From the NCBI GenBank assembly GCA_023398955.1, contig JAEWRL010000168.1, positions 1-64,000 on the forward strand: 64,000 bases of DNA, written 5' to 3'. Source of the DNA: Pseudomonadota bacterium (GTDB lineage Bacteria > Myxococcota_A > Polyangia > Polyangiales > Polyangiaceae). Below the pieces are notes generated by a model. The model ran no database searches and was not told where the DNA came from. It worked only from the letters and a program-made list of their open reading frames with translations. Of the stretch, positions 49,418 to 59,049 are shown in pieces (the stretch's first letter is position 1; every line of letters begins with the position of its first letter). Both the position numbers and the translations under genes were made by a program.

Positions 49418-50393
49418 TGGCAGCCCTCGTCGCGGCGCGACGCGACGCGGTCTGAGATGGTTCGCTGGCGCGTTCTTCCTAGCCGGTGGCGTGACGCTCG
49501 CGGCAGGCTGCGCGGGTGCCGTCGAGTCGTCGAAGCTGGAGGATAGGGCTCGGCGCACCGTTCCCGTGCCGATCTGCCTCAAGGCGTTGGAGCGACGCAA
49601 CAGTGGAGTGGTCTCTTCGCTCGAGACCGAGGAGTACTGGTCGCTCGTGTTGCCTACCTTCGACGCCAGCACGCAATCCGTCGATCGAAGTGCGCCAGAC
49701 TGCAGCGGGCGCCCCGTGTTCGACAGGACCGAGCTCGCGGAGGCAGAGGGTCTTCGCTCTGGTGCCCTCGTGGTGAAGACGGATGGTGCCGTGGTGAGTC
49801 CTGGCGCGGACGGACTGCGCGTCGTTTGGCTCCCGACGCATCGGTTTGGAGATGGTACCGCTGCAGGGCCGCTGGCCCTCGTCCGGCCGCGAGAGGGCTT
49901 TGCCGAGGTGTACGCGACGGGTTTCTATCGCGGCCGCGAGAAGGATTCACGCTTCGGTATCGAGCGCATGGGCTCGCGGTTCGTCGTCACCGCCGCGGAT
50001 GAGGGGTGCAGTGGCGCCCAGCCCCATCAGTCATGCGAGAGTGCCTTCGAGGTCTTCGTCATGCGCACAGGAAAGCTCACGCCTGGAGCGCAGCTGGCGC
50101 TGGACCGCGTCGAGTACCGTTCGATGCCGGGTCTGCCGGGTCCGGTTCAGCATCGCCTGACAGTCACTCCCATCTTTCAGAAGGACACGCTGCGCGTCGT
50201 GGAGCAACTGGCTGTCCGTGATCAGAATGGCGAGGTGCTTCGGAAGTCCGATCTGGAACGTGTCTTTCGGTTGCAGCCAGACGGGCAACTCCAGAGCAGC
50301 CAGAAGACGCTCTGGTCGAGCGAAGCGGCGTCGCCTCCGGCGTCCTCGACGGAGTCAGCGCCCGCCGCTGGGACGCGCGACCTCGCGGACTGA
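49389..50393 (+). CDS. lipoprotein of unknown function, coupled to the gene before
   Basis: 334 residues from the GTG at 49389, which has AGGAG seven bases upstream inside the preceding gene. The signal sequence is long and ends in the lipobox LAAGC. The mature part has Cys and beta-strand-rich sequence (VPICLKALERRNSG, EVYATGFYRGREKDSRFGIERMG, CSGAQPHQSCESAFEVFVMRTGKL) and ends in an Ala/Ser/Pro tail. No domain was recognised. Because of the overlap with the upstream lipoprotein they probably act together in the envelope. Confidence 0.72.
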   Translation: MSLLPSRFYDGSPRRGATRRGLRWFAGAFFLAGGVTLAAGCAGAVESSKLEDRARRTVPVPICLKALERRNSGVVSSLETEEYWSLVLPTFDASTQSVDRSAPDCSGRPVFDRTELAEAEGLRSGALVVKTDGAVVSPGADGLRVVWLPTHRFGDGTAAGPLALVRPREGFAEVYATGFYRGREKDSRFGIERMGSRFVVTAADEGCSGAQPHQSCESAFEVFVMRTGKLTPGAQLALDRVEYRSMPGLPGPVQHRLTVTPIFQKDTLRVVEQLAVRDQNGEVLRKSDLERVFRLQPDGQLQSSQKTLWSSEAASPPASSTESAPAAGTRDLAD

Positions 50394-50404
50394 AACCAGC
50401 AGCG

Positions 50405-51073
50405 CTACCAGCAGATCAGGCTTCCCGTGTATCCGCACTCGGGCCGCTGGGCGACGCCGTAAAGCGCCCCCATTCCGAAGCCCGTGAGCAGACCGATGCC
50501 AGCGGAGCCCCAGGCCTGGCCGGACGTCTCCCAGTTGCCAGCGGTCCGTCCCGCTGTTGTGATGACTGCCAAGACACCCGGCACTGCCGTGTTGCCCGCA
50601 AAGGCGCCGAAGTTGAAGCGACCCTGGCTCCACTTCAGGGTGTCCATCAGGAAGATCCCCAGGCCCTGGCCGAAGGCGGAGCCTGCCGCAAAACTATGGG
50701 TCGAGAGCATGCCGTAAGAGGTGCACCCCTCTTCTCCCTGGGTTTCTTCGGAGCAACCCGGGCGATGACCGCCGATCTCGTCTTTCAGGACTTCCTCATT
50801 CAGCAGGGCGAGGGTCGTCAGCGTCATTGTCGGGGCCAGCACCGAGACGTGCCAACGGGCTTTCCAACCCGCCACGACCTCCGGGTCGGCGTAGAAGACG
50901 CGGGGCATTACCACCTGGAGGCCGATCGCGGAGAGCGCTGTAACGGTGGTTGCCGTTTTCCAGCCATCGCTGCGCTCGGGCACGGAGGCCTCTTGCGCGG
51001 TAGCGACCGCAGGGAACGCCATCGCCCAGATTCCAACCCCAACTGCAATGACCGAAGCTCCAAACCGTCCCAT
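50405..51073 (-). CDS. PAP2-like membrane protein with an altered active site
   Basis: 222 residues from the ATG at 51073, with AAAGGG about nine bases upstream. A signal or first membrane helix (VIAVGVGIWAMAFPAVATAQ) is followed by several hydrophobic segments. A K-x6-RP motif (KDEIGGHRP) is followed by LSTHSFAAGSAF where PAP2 phosphatases have PSGH. The third motif (SR-x5-H-x3-D) is replaced by GNWETSGQAWGSAGIG, lacking the catalytic His. This suggests a PAP2-fold lipid-phosphate enzyme or a non-catalytic relative. It is convergent with the lipoprotein operon and lies just downstream of the T6SS gene tagH. Confidence 0.6.
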   Translation of the reverse strand: MGRFGASVIAVGVGIWAMAFPAVATAQEASVPERSDGWKTATTVTALSAIGLQVVMPRVFYADPEVVAGWKARWHVSVLAPTMTLTTLALLNEEVLKDEIGGHRPGCSEETQGEEGCTSYGMLSTHSFAAGSAFGQGLGIFLMDTLKWSQGRFNFGAFAGNTAVPGVLAVITTAGRTAGNWETSGQAWGSAGIGLLTGFGMGALYGVAQRPECGYTGSLICW

Positions 51074-51108
51074 GTCAGCGAACCCTTTCGCGCGTGTCGC
51101 GGATGCCA

Positions 51109-52446
51109 TTATCCCCGGGGGGGATCGGTTCGCAACCCTCCACCGTCTTCCATCGCCTTGCGATGCCAATACTGCCGGTACACCTCGGCGAAATGCTGGC
51201 CAAAGACGTAGGTGAACGCCTGCTGACCTTCGGAGAGTCGCTCGAAGCGCCGGCGGAACTCTTGCCAGCGGGCGCGGTGCTTGGAGCTCAGGAGGCGTGC
51301 CGCACCGGCCTGGCCGGTGGCGGACTCGATGTTCTCCGGTGACAACTCGTCGAGAAGAGACTGGACGCCCTCCATGACCCCGTCCAGTAGCGCCACCTGG
51401 TGCAGCATGAGATCCGCCAGAATGCCTTCGACGGCGTCCGGCCCGTCAAAGGTGCGCTCCTGCGGATCGAGCAGGGCTAGGGCCACGGCTTCCGGGGATT
51501 GGGCGCGTTCGAGTGCAAGCGCCGATGCCGACCGGTACACCGTTCGCTGGCCAGCAGCTTGTCGGAGGTCGAGGGAAGAAATGAACTGTTCGTGGCCTTG
51601 GCGCAGCGGCACGAACGTGCGGCAGAAGACGTCGAGCGCATCGTGGAGCTTGGTGATGAAGCGCGCGAGGTCGCCCGTGGTGTCGAGCCGGCGACCGGGA
51701 ACCAGCGAGGTGGCGAGTTCCCGCAGCCCCTGGAGGGCCAGCGTCTCCAGATCCATCTTGAAGGCCTGGGTGGCTGGCGCTTGGTCCGCATCGCGCTGCG
51801 CCTCCGGCGGGCCATACAGTGAACGAGAGCGAGGGTCCGCTGCACCGGCCATCGGGACCCCGGCCACCAGGGGCGGCGGTCCTGCCGATGAGGCGCGACC
51901 CGGCGCCATGGGTGGTGCTCCCGGTGCTGGGTGGGGAGGGGCTTCTGCTGGATGGTGGCTCCTAGCGCGTTCTGGGTCCGGCGCTGGCCCCGGACTCGAA
52001 GCGCGATAGAGCGCTGTCTGACCGGGCGTGGCGGAAACGCGGCCGGGTAGCGCGATCATCGACTCGTTTCCCAGGACCGTGCCGGCGGCCGTCGCGCGCC
52101 GAAGCGGAGCCCGCTGCTCCACCAGCTCGAGCTGCACGCGGATGTGCCAGGCCAGGTAGAACTGCAGTCGCGAGGGGGCGAGATCCACGCTCGTATTGGG
52201 GTGGATACGCGTCAGGCTGCCATCAGTCCCGGATGGCACGTAAACGCCATTCGTGCTTCCGAGGTCCCGAACGCAAAGGTGTCCGCCCTGATTCTCTATC
52301 CGTGCGTGAAACGCAGAGACCATCCCAAAGGTCAGCGCAAAATCATTGAGCGGATTCCGCCCAATCCGGATCGGGAGGTGATGGAAGCTGCCCTCGCCGC
52401 CTTGAAGGGGCCTCCCGTCTGGCCCAAATGCTCGCAGAACGAACAT
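51109..52446 (-). CDS. tagH: T6SS-associated FHA-domain protein TagH
   Basis: 445 residues. The N-terminal FHA domain (about 25-100) shows IRIGRNPLNDFAL, the phosphothreonine-binding SAFHARIE and RDLGSTNGVYV. A Pro/Ala-rich linker (about 120-225) precedes a C-terminal helical domain (TLALQGLRELATSLVPGRRLDTTG, VFCRTFVPLRQGHEQFISSLD, ending FTYVFGQHFAEVYRQYW) typical of T6SS Fha1/TagH proteins. In other systems TagH is phosphorylated by a PpkA kinase and triggers T6SS firing. No PpkA/PppA gene is seen inside this window part. It is the last gene of the minus-strand T6SS operon. Confidence 0.9.
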   Translation of the reverse strand: MFVLRAFGPDGRPLQGGEGSFHHLPIRIGRNPLNDFALTFGMVSAFHARIENQGGHLCVRDLGSTNGVYVPSGTDGSLTRIHPNTSVDLAPSRLQFYLAWHIRVQLELVEQRAPLRRATAAGTVLGNESMIALPGRVSATPGQTALYRASSPGPAPDPERARSHHPAEAPPHPAPGAPPMAPGRASSAGPPPLVAGVPMAGAADPRSRSLYGPPEAQRDADQAPATQAFKMDLETLALQGLRELATSLVPGRRLDTTGDLARFITKLHDALDVFCRTFVPLRQGHEQFISSLDLRQAAGQRTVYRSASALALERAQSPEAVALALLDPQERTFDGPDAVEGILADLMLHQVALLDGVMEGVQSLLDELSPENIESATGQAGAARLLSSKHRARWQEFRRRFERLSEGQQAFTYVFGQHFAEVYRQYWHRKAMEDGGGLRTDPPRG

Positions 52447-52511
52447 CGCCGGGAGCGTAGCCTAGGCTGTTGGTCGGGCCAAGTACTACGCCCGCATCAT
52501 TGCTCGGCCCT

Positions 52512-53483
52512 TCAGTGTGCTGCCTCGACAGCGGCCTCGAGCACTTCCGCGACGGTGCATTGGCTCTTCTGCTGCGCGCATGCCCGGAGCGCATCGCTTG
52601 GCTGAAGATTACCGAAGTCCCACGGACCGCGAGCAACATCACAGATTTTGTCCTTGACGCCTGCCCCTGCCCAGAGTTCGGCAAGGGTCGAGGGGGGGGC
52701 TTGCCCCAGCGCGAGGAGCAACGTTCCTCCCTGCCCGTCGTGCGACCAAAAGAAGCTCGGAATGGTCCTCTTCCATTGGGCAAGACGATGCACCAGGTCG
52801 AGCCAGAAGCAGACAGCTGCTCCACCCGCGTGTCCCAATGGAAGCTTCAGCGCGAGAGGTGACTCGGGACACTCGACACCGCGGCAAGCGGCTACTGTGC
52901 TGCTGACGACAGCGAGCGCCCGCGCCGGATCGAACGATGGGTCCGTGCCGAACATCAGCGTCCACAGCTCGCCTGCTGGCAGGTGGCTCGTCCAATGGGA
53001 ATAGGATGCGAGCGCTTCGTCCCAATGGAGATCTGCAACTGGAACCGAGCTTGAAGCGTGGTCAAGGTTGCCATGAGCGTTGCTCGTGAGCGAGAGGAGG
53101 ACCCGACTCGTCGATTCCCAACACGATTCCAAGACCAGTGGGAGGACGCCCAGTGCTGCGAGCAACGGCGGAGGTGCGAAGAGCGGCATCGCGACCGTCA
53201 AGGGGTAGCGCCGCCCTGCACGGTCGTAGCTGGGGGCGATCGCACCGACCAAGGCCGTGGCATGTCCGCCGGCACTGCTGCGGTAGACGAACGCCTGAAG
53301 CCCTCCCGCCGCATAGGCATTGGGCCACTCTCGCCCCGCCTTGGCCTCTGCCCATTCGATGTTGCGAGTGACGAAGTCGCCGAAGTCGATGAAATGATCG
53401 CTCCGGTTCCCGAACGCCACGAAATCGCCGCGCGTCGGGTGCTTGCCGAGAACCCCCGCCGGCCCTAGCTTGGCAGGGCTCAC
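52512..53483 (-). CDS. tagF: T6SS-associated protein TagF
   Basis: 323 residues from a GTG that overlaps the tssM stop by four bases (GTGA). The family start VLGKHPTRGDFVAFG is followed by RNIEWAEAKAGREW, GALVGAIAPSYDRAGRRYPLTVA-like sequence and PLVLESCW. TagF represses T6SS assembly post-translationally in Pseudomonas, acting through TagH/Fha. Here it sits between tssM and tagH, consistent with that role. The C-terminal half is longer than in the shortest TagF proteins. A longer open frame upstream only overlaps tssM. Confidence 0.88.
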   Translation of the reverse strand: MSPAKLGPAGVLGKHPTRGDFVAFGNRSDHFIDFGDFVTRNIEWAEAKAGREWPNAYAAGGLQAFVYRSSAGGHATALVGAIAPSYDRAGRRYPLTVAMPLFAPPPLLAALGVLPLVLESCWESTSRVLLSLTSNAHGNLDHASSSVPVADLHWDEALASYSHWTSHLPAGELWTLMFGTDPSFDPARALAVVSSTVAACRGVECPESPLALKLPLGHAGGAAVCFWLDLVHRLAQWKRTIPSFFWSHDGQGGTLLLALGQAPPSTLAELWAGAGVKDKICDVARGPWDFGNLQPSDALRACAQQKSQCTVAEVLEAAVEAAH

Positions 53484-56400
53484 CGTGCCTCCGCCGACGT
53501 TCCCACCGTGACCTCCGGAGGGCAGTTGAGCCGACGGAAGAAGCGCGGCTCGAACGGATGAACACTCTTCGAGGGTTTGACAGTGATGGTCACCGGCGGC
53601 TCGTTTCCTCGAGTCAGGCTCCAGCTGGCTCGGAGCTCCGGCACCCCATCCGCCAACTGTCCGCTCGCTTCGATGCCCCCAGCGTCGAGCAGCCGGAACA
53701 GTCCAAAGTCTCCCATTCGGGGGATCTCGTCCGTGAAACCAGCGCCCTTGACCCGCAGAATGGCGCCGCGTGGGCTCTCCTTGCCAGGCCACGCTACGGG
53801 GAGCCAGCGTTCCGGCTCGTTGCGATAGGTGGTGGCTTGCCCATCGACGACAAGCGTGACTTCCGCGACATTCGGGCTCACCGACTGGATCTTTACCGAG
53901 AATGGCACCAGAGGCTCCTGCCCAACACCGAAGACCGCCTCCGTGATCTCTTGGGAAACATTGAGGCAAGGGAGAAAATCGGAACGGTAAGGGAGGGCGT
54001 CCGCCGAGGGCTTTGGCACGTAGGTCTTCCCCAAGCGTTCGAGCCGGGAGGCGAAGTTGTCTTTCACGAACGCCCAGAGGATCCCGGTGTTCGGGCGGAA
54101 GAACTCGGCGAACTCAGGCAGCGATACCTCGCTCTTCACGTCGCTGAACGGATAGCGCGGCTTGATCTTGGTCCGGAAGATCTCCCACACTTCGCTCCTC
54201 CAATCCCCGCTGAGCTTCGTGTAGTCGGCGCGTACGACACCGGCGCGGCTGCCGCGGATCGGGTTCATGAGCAGGGGCTCCAGGATCATCCGCGTCCGCG
54301 GATCGCTGCCCGCCAGCAGGCGCTGCACGGCGGAAGCAGTGCGCGACAGCTCGGACGCGAACTCTTCGCCAGACGCCTGTTGCGACTCCGCCAGCTGGGT
54401 GAGCGACACCTCGAGCGTGCTCAGGTGGGTCAGGTACTGCGCGAGTCCCGAGGGAGCGCCCTCCTTGCCCCCGCCGGAAGCGAAAGCCAGCAGCGGCTCA
54501 AAGTGCCGCTCCACGCTCGAGACTTCCCTGGGTGGCGGACTGGCACCGGCGTCGCCCCCGACCTTCGCTGCCGCTGCTGCCAGCGCTGCAGTGGCTTTGG
54601 CTTTCCCAGCCTCGAGCAGTGAAGAGGGGCCGATGTCGAGCTCGACGTTATCCCGAATTACCCGGAATAGGCGCACGTAAGGTCCCTCGGTCTCCGTGAG
54701 CACCCGCAGCTCTTCGAGGGCACCTTCCAGGTTCTCCGGAGCCAGCACATCGAGGCCAACGAGGAAGTCCGACCACGCTGCGACGTACCGTTGAAAGTAG
54801 ATCTCGCGCAGACGCAACGCCGCGGACTCCTTCGAATCGTCGCTGCCGGCTGCAGGGTGACCGAGGACCCACGGCTCGAACTCCAACCTGGTATCGGGTG
54901 ACTCGAGCACGCTCCGGACCTTCTGCCAGCCGAGGGACGTGTACATCCCCGGGACCTCGACATTGCCGTGCGCTGTCCAGTACTGGGCTGATGCGCCGAA
55001 GAAGATCTTGTCGGGGCGAATTGGTGGTGCGCCTTCTGCCGCTTCGGAGAGCCACCCGTAACGAAGCTCCTCCACCGGCAGGGAGCTCAGCCGCCCTTGT
55101 GCGTGAGAGAGGCTTACCGGGTCTGGGTTCCACGCCCACCCTTTGTCGTTCTTCAAAACTGCGAGGTACCGGGCAGCGTGCGCATCGAGCTTCTGCGCGT
55201 CTCCGGCCACCCGAGAGTTGAAGGCGCGCGCCCAAACCGCGGCCAGCTGCGGCCTGGCGTAGTCCACCCTCAGGTGAGTGGGATTGGTGAGCATCAGGTA
55301 GAGCTTGAGGTCCTCGTAAGCTCGCTGAAAGTTGTGCCTGTCCGTTCGCACCAGGTCGCCGATGGCACGGATGTCGGCCACCAGCTGGGCCTGGACCGGA
55401 CCTTCCATCATGGCGCGAAGCCGCTCCAGGTAAATCTCCCGGGTAGCGGCTTGCAGCCGGGGCGCCGAGTACGGTCCGACGAGTCCCCGGATGGCGAACG
55501 CATCACTCGCTTCCTCGAGCCGAACGGTGCGCTCGAGCAGCAGATTCAAGGCGTTGGCGGCTGCAGCGGCTTCTCCTCTTCTCTCCAGAGCGCGCGCCTC
55601 GAGCACGTCCCGCTCCGTGGCGTTGACCAGGTTGGCGTTCTGCACATAAGTCAGGGTGGCCGGCGTGACCAGGAGCAATGCAATCAACACCGCGGCGCCA
55701 GCCCATAGCAATTGGTGCTGCGCGCTGCGCCTGAGGCGACTGAAGGAGCGCGCCGCGAGGTGCCGATCGGGGAAGATGACCTTGGAGAAGAGCTCCGTGA
55801 CGAAGTAGCTCTTGGGTTCCTTCTGGCGGGCTTCCGGGGCGGCGATCATGCCCAGGGAAAGCCCCTTGGCCATGTTCCCGAGCAGGCGATCGATGGAGCG
55901 CCCCGTTTGGGTTCCGCTCGAGAAGTAGAATCCGCGAACGAATGGCGTCTCGCTGTATGGGTTGGGCCGACTCAGTTCCTCGACGAACCGCGCTACCGCG
56001 TCCCGGAGCGGACGAAACTCGAGCGGGAACTGCAGTATTCTCGTCCGAACCTCGGGTTGAGGCTCTCCCGCGAGGCGCTCGAGCATTCGCGCGTGAAGTG
56101 TGCGCACCAGCAGCTCGAACTCCCCCTCGACAGCGTGATAGGGATCGGCGAGCCTTTGATCATCGAGGCTGAAGCCCACGCCCCACGCCTGCGCGCGTTG
56201 CTGCTTGGTGAAGTCTCCAAAGAACTCGACGAACCCCGCCAACAGGTCGGCTTTGGTGAACAGGACGTAGACAGGAAGCGCCATCTCCAGACGCGACATC
56301 AGCTCGTCGGTGCGAGCACGGAGGAGCTCGACGAGCTCCTGCCGTTGATCCTCGTTCTGGGTCAGCAGGTCCTCGATGCTCACGGCCACGACCAAGCCGT

Positions 56401-56995
56401 CCAGCGGTCGCCCGGGTCGAAAACGCCGTAGCGTGTCGAGGAAGGTCATCCACTCGTCGCGGTCGTCTTCCTCGGTAGCCAGACGACCAGCAGTGTCCAG
56501 CAGGATCGCGTGCTGGGAGAACCACCAATCGCAGTTGCGCGTGCCCGCGGTACCACGGACCTTGTAGCTCGAAGTCCCGCCGGGGGCGATGAAGCCCAAG
56601 CCGGACTGCGCCAAGGCCGTCGTCTTGCCTGCGGCGGGCGGACCCACGACGACGTACCAAGGGAGCGCGTAGAGAGCGGATCTTCCGCCACCAGCGAGCT
56701 TGCTGTGTTTGAGTGCGTCGAGGGCATCCTTCATTTGCTTGCGCAGCGCCAAGATCTCGGGGCGCCTGTCGGGACGCACGCGCTCCGCTTGCTGCTCTGC
56801 CTGGCGCAGTAACTCGCGCTCCAGCGCTGCGGCTCGCAGGCGCCCACGCAGGAACCGCACGAGCAGCGTGCCGCCGATGAGGAGCACCACGAGCACTGTC
56901 ACAAGCACGGCGATCCAGATGGGGGCGCCGAGGAGGAGGACGAGCGGCCAGCTCGCTGCGATCAAGAACGCTCCGACGATGATCATCCACCACAT
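53480..56995 (-). CDS. tssM: T6SS inner-membrane complex protein TssM (IcmF)
   Basis: 1171 residues, the usual size. Two N-terminal membrane helices (about 3-48) are followed by a cytoplasmic NTPase-like domain with Walker A GPPAAGKTT (about 117-125) and ILLDTAGRL. A third membrane helix (about 440-460, LLWAGAAVLIALLLVTPATL) leads into the large periplasmic IcmF-related and DUF1215-type part. With TssL and TssJ it forms the envelope-spanning complex that docks the T6SS baseplate. The stop overlaps tagF; tssL lies ten bases upstream. Confidence 0.95.
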   Translation of the reverse strand: MWWMIIVGAFLIAASWPLVLLLGAPIWIAVLVTVLVVLLIGGTLLVRFLRGRLRAAALERELLRQAEQQAERVRPDRRPEILALRKQMKDALDALKHSKLAGGGRSALYALPWYVVVGPPAAGKTTALAQSGLGFIAPGGTSSYKVRGTAGTRNCDWWFSQHAILLDTAGRLATEEDDRDEWMTFLDTLRRFRPGRPLDGLVVAVSIEDLLTQNEDQRQELVELLRARTDELMSRLEMALPVYVLFTKADLLAGFVEFFGDFTKQQRAQAWGVGFSLDDQRLADPYHAVEGEFELLVRTLHARMLERLAGEPQPEVRTRILQFPLEFRPLRDAVARFVEELSRPNPYSETPFVRGFYFSSGTQTGRSIDRLLGNMAKGLSLGMIAAPEARQKEPKSYFVTELFSKVIFPDRHLAARSFSRLRRSAQHQLLWAGAAVLIALLLVTPATLTYVQNANLVNATERDVLEARALERRGEAAAAANALNLLLERTVRLEEASDAFAIRGLVGPYSAPRLQAATREIYLERLRAMMEGPVQAQLVADIRAIGDLVRTDRHNFQRAYEDLKLYLMLTNPTHLRVDYARPQLAAVWARAFNSRVAGDAQKLDAHAARYLAVLKNDKGWAWNPDPVSLSHAQGRLSSLPVEELRYGWLSEAAEGAPPIRPDKIFFGASAQYWTAHGNVEVPGMYTSLGWQKVRSVLESPDTRLEFEPWVLGHPAAGSDDSKESAALRLREIYFQRYVAAWSDFLVGLDVLAPENLEGALEELRVLTETEGPYVRLFRVIRDNVELDIGPSSLLEAGKAKATAALAAAAAKVGGDAGASPPPREVSSVERHFEPLLAFASGGGKEGAPSGLAQYLTHLSTLEVSLTQLAESQQASGEEFASELSRTASAVQRLLAGSDPRTRMILEPLLMNPIRGSRAGVVRADYTKLSGDWRSEVWEIFRTKIKPRYPFSDVKSEVSLPEFAEFFRPNTGILWAFVKDNFASRLERLGKTYVPKPSADALPYRSDFLPCLNVSQEITEAVFGVGQEPLVPFSVKIQSVSPNVAEVTLVVDGQATTYRNEPERWLPVAWPGKESPRGAILRVKGAGFTDEIPRMGDFGLFRLLDAGGIEASGQLADGVPELRASWSLTRGNEPPVTITVKPSKSVHPFEPRFFRRLNCPPEVTVGTSAEAR

Positions 56996-57005
56996 CGGTG
57001 ATTCC

Positions 57006-57692
57006 TCAATGGGGTGCTTGCAGCGCCGGAACGTCTCTGGATCGCATGAGATCGAGACTCGCTTCGACGTGCCCGTTCAATAGACGTTCTAGGCCAACGA
57101 TGGCGACAATCGCCGCCAGCAGGGACGCCACGATGACGGCAACCATGGCGCTGTGACTGCTGCGTCGCGCCGGCAGCCGATCCGGTGGTTCGGCGTGCGG
57201 CGCCAGCTTCGCGGTTGCTGGCCACGCTTGTGTCACCCGCTGCCGGGCGCTGTCGTAGAAGGTGGTGAGCGTTCGATGATCGCCAGTTGCTCCGTACGCG
57301 CCGCGGAAACCCAGGACCAGGCAAAGGTAATACACCTCTAGTGCCGGTGAGCTGTTCCCCTGTTGGAGCAGCGCCCGCATCCGGTTGAAGAAGTTCTCTC
57401 CGGCGGTGTACTCCCCGTAGAGGTCCAGTTGAAGTGGCCGTCCCATCCATTCGTTGCGTCCCGGCCAGTTCGACTTGAGGATCTGTTCGTCAATGAAGGC
57501 GACGAGGGCGTAGCGCGCCTCGGCGAGGTCCGTATCGGGGAACCCAGCGGCCCGGCCACGGCCCACCATGGTATCCAGGGCGGTCATGAGGCTCTGCCGC
57601 AGCTCCGCTGGCGGAGGAAGATGCGCGGACTGAGGCAGCCTGGCGGCTAGCGCCAGCAGCTCGATACAACACCAGGAGAGCGGTTCGGACAT
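57006..57692 (-). CDS. tssL: T6SS inner-membrane protein TssL (DotU/IcmH)
   Basis: 228 residues. The cytoplasmic helical domain carries DotU features (ARYALVAFIDEQILKSNWPGRNEWMGRPLQLDLYGEYTAGENFF, LEVYYLCLVLGFRGAYG). A single membrane helix near the C-terminus (MVAVIVASLLAAIVAIVGLERLL) is followed by a short tail, with no OmpA-like peptidoglycan-binding extension. Anchoring to peptidoglycan must therefore come from another protein. It lies between tssK and tssM with gaps of 7 and 10 bases. Confidence 0.94.
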   Translation of the reverse strand: MSEPLSWCCIELLALAARLPQSAHLPPPAELRQSLMTALDTMVGRGRAAGFPDTDLAEARYALVAFIDEQILKSNWPGRNEWMGRPLQLDLYGEYTAGENFFNRMRALLQQGNSSPALEVYYLCLVLGFRGAYGATGDHRTLTTFYDSARQRVTQAWPATAKLAPHAEPPDRLPARRSSHSAMVAVIVASLLAAIVAIVGLERLLNGHVEASLDLMRSRDVPALQAPH

Positions 57693-57699
57693 GGCTCAA

Positions 57700-59049
57700 T
57701 CAGCGTGCCTGCCCCGAAGGTACGGCATACATCGCCAGCGTCGAGCCGGTCCATTGACCGTCGCGAGGCAGGTACAGCGCCACCGTTCCCGAGCTTGCAA
57801 CGTCCTCCCAGTAGGGACCAGCCTTCTCCACACGGAAGAAGCAGATGCCGGGCTTCACGGGTAGTGCTGCCGTCGGTTTCCACTCGACGGCGATGCTCAC
57901 GCCACGCCGCGCCTGTTTGACGACGTCGTAAATCTGGTTCCAACTCGCCATCTTCAGCAGTCCGGGGACGCGCTCCCGCAGGGTCGCTTCCGGCATGGCG
58001 GACGTGATCGCGAGGAAGAGGTCCTGGTTCAGCAGGCTCCTGTCTGCGATCTTCCCGATGAACATGCCGTCGGGGCGGTGCTCGAGTCCGATGGTCGTGA
58101 AGGTCTGCTCGAGCTCACCGGGCAACAATCGGAGCACTATCGCGAAGAGTTGCTCGAAAACGCTCCCGAGCTCCATGTAATCGAACTTCGGCACGGAGGT
58201 TGGATCGAGGCTCGCGGAGAAGCTGCAGAGCTGACCAGCCAGGGTTGCTAGCACGCGGTACGCCTCCTCCGGATGCGTGTTGGGCGTGTCCAGCAGGTGA
58301 TTGAGCCAGGGGATGACACCATTGAGGGTGTGCAACAGCCAGAACCGGCGCGCCTCCGTGGCGTGGAACTCGACAGACGCCTCGTGGTGTTGGCGCCGTT
58401 CGCCCGTGAGCTGCTTCTGGCGACCCACGATACTGGCCAGGATACGACGTACCCCGCTCTCGAGAAATGGCGCCGCTCTCAGATCCAGAACGGGAGGCAC
58501 GTAGGTGTCCTGGACTTGGAACATGCCGTTCTCTTGCCGCAGGATGACTGCGATACAGAACGCCGAGAACCCGTCTCTGCGCTCGTCTCCGAAGAGCACC
58601 CTCAGATTGGGTTGCGCCCATTCCAGCTCTTGCGGTGAACCACCCGTGTTCACGTCGGGCACTTGATGCGCGCTCCTCAGGAACTTCCGGGTCTGGGCAT
58701 CCTCCGCCGAGCCGACGACACCGGCGCCTTGCACGGCGTGGGCGAGCCCCACGAAGACCTCGGTGCGTTGCGCATTGGGAGGGAGCTTTCTGGGGGGCGG
58801 AACTGGTACGTCGGTGCCCTCGCCACAGAGAATCACGGTGCCGTCGGGCCAGGTTGCCTCGAAACGCTGGAGTCTAAACTCCCCTGCCGCGAATCCTCGC
58901 TCGTCTATCTTCAGGTCGGATATCCCCCAAGGGTAGTGCGAAACCGCACGAAGCCGCACCCGCAACAGGTCTTCATGATACGCATCCTGTTGTTGCAGAT
59001 GGTGTTGGCTCAGTAGCAGCCCTTCGGACCAAACTGGCTTGCGCGCCAC
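57700..59049 (-). CDS. tssK: T6SS baseplate protein TssK
   Basis: 449 residues, the normal length. The family start (KPVWSEGLLLSQHHLQQQDAYHEDLL) is intact, followed by RLQRFEATWPDGTVI, the middle helical region and the C-terminal FFRVEKAGPYWEDVASSGTVALYLP. TssK joins the baseplate to the TssJLM membrane complex. It abuts tssJ directly. Confidence 0.95.
   Translation of the reverse strand: MARKPVWSEGLLLSQHHLQQQDAYHEDLLRVRLRAVSHYPWGISDLKIDERGFAAGEFRLQRFEATWPDGTVILCGEGTDVPVPPPRKLPPNAQRTEVFVGLAHAVQGAGVVGSAEDAQTRKFLRSAHQVPDVNTGGSPQELEWAQPNLRVLFGDERRDGFSAFCIAVILRQENGMFQVQDTYVPPVLDLRAAPFLESGVRRILASIVGRQKQLTGERRQHHEASVEFHATEARRFWLLHTLNGVIPWLNHLLDTPNTHPEEAYRVLATLAGQLCSFSASLDPTSVPKFDYMELGSVFEQLFAIVLRLLPGELEQTFTTIGLEHRPDGMFIGKIADRSLLNQDLFLAITSAMPEATLRERVPGLLKMASWNQIYDVVKQARRGVSIAVEWKPTAALPVKPGICFFRVEKAGPYWEDVASSGTVALYLPRDGQWTGSTLAMYAVPSGQAR

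Noticed and set aside
52512..53969. 485-residue form of TagF
   Set aside because: The first 162 residues lie inside tssM in another frame; TagF homology starts at the GTG overlapping the tssM stop.
53558..54622. 354-residue plus-strand open frame
   Set aside because: Lies wholly antisense to tssM and is Arg/Gly/Pro-rich without a recognisable domain.
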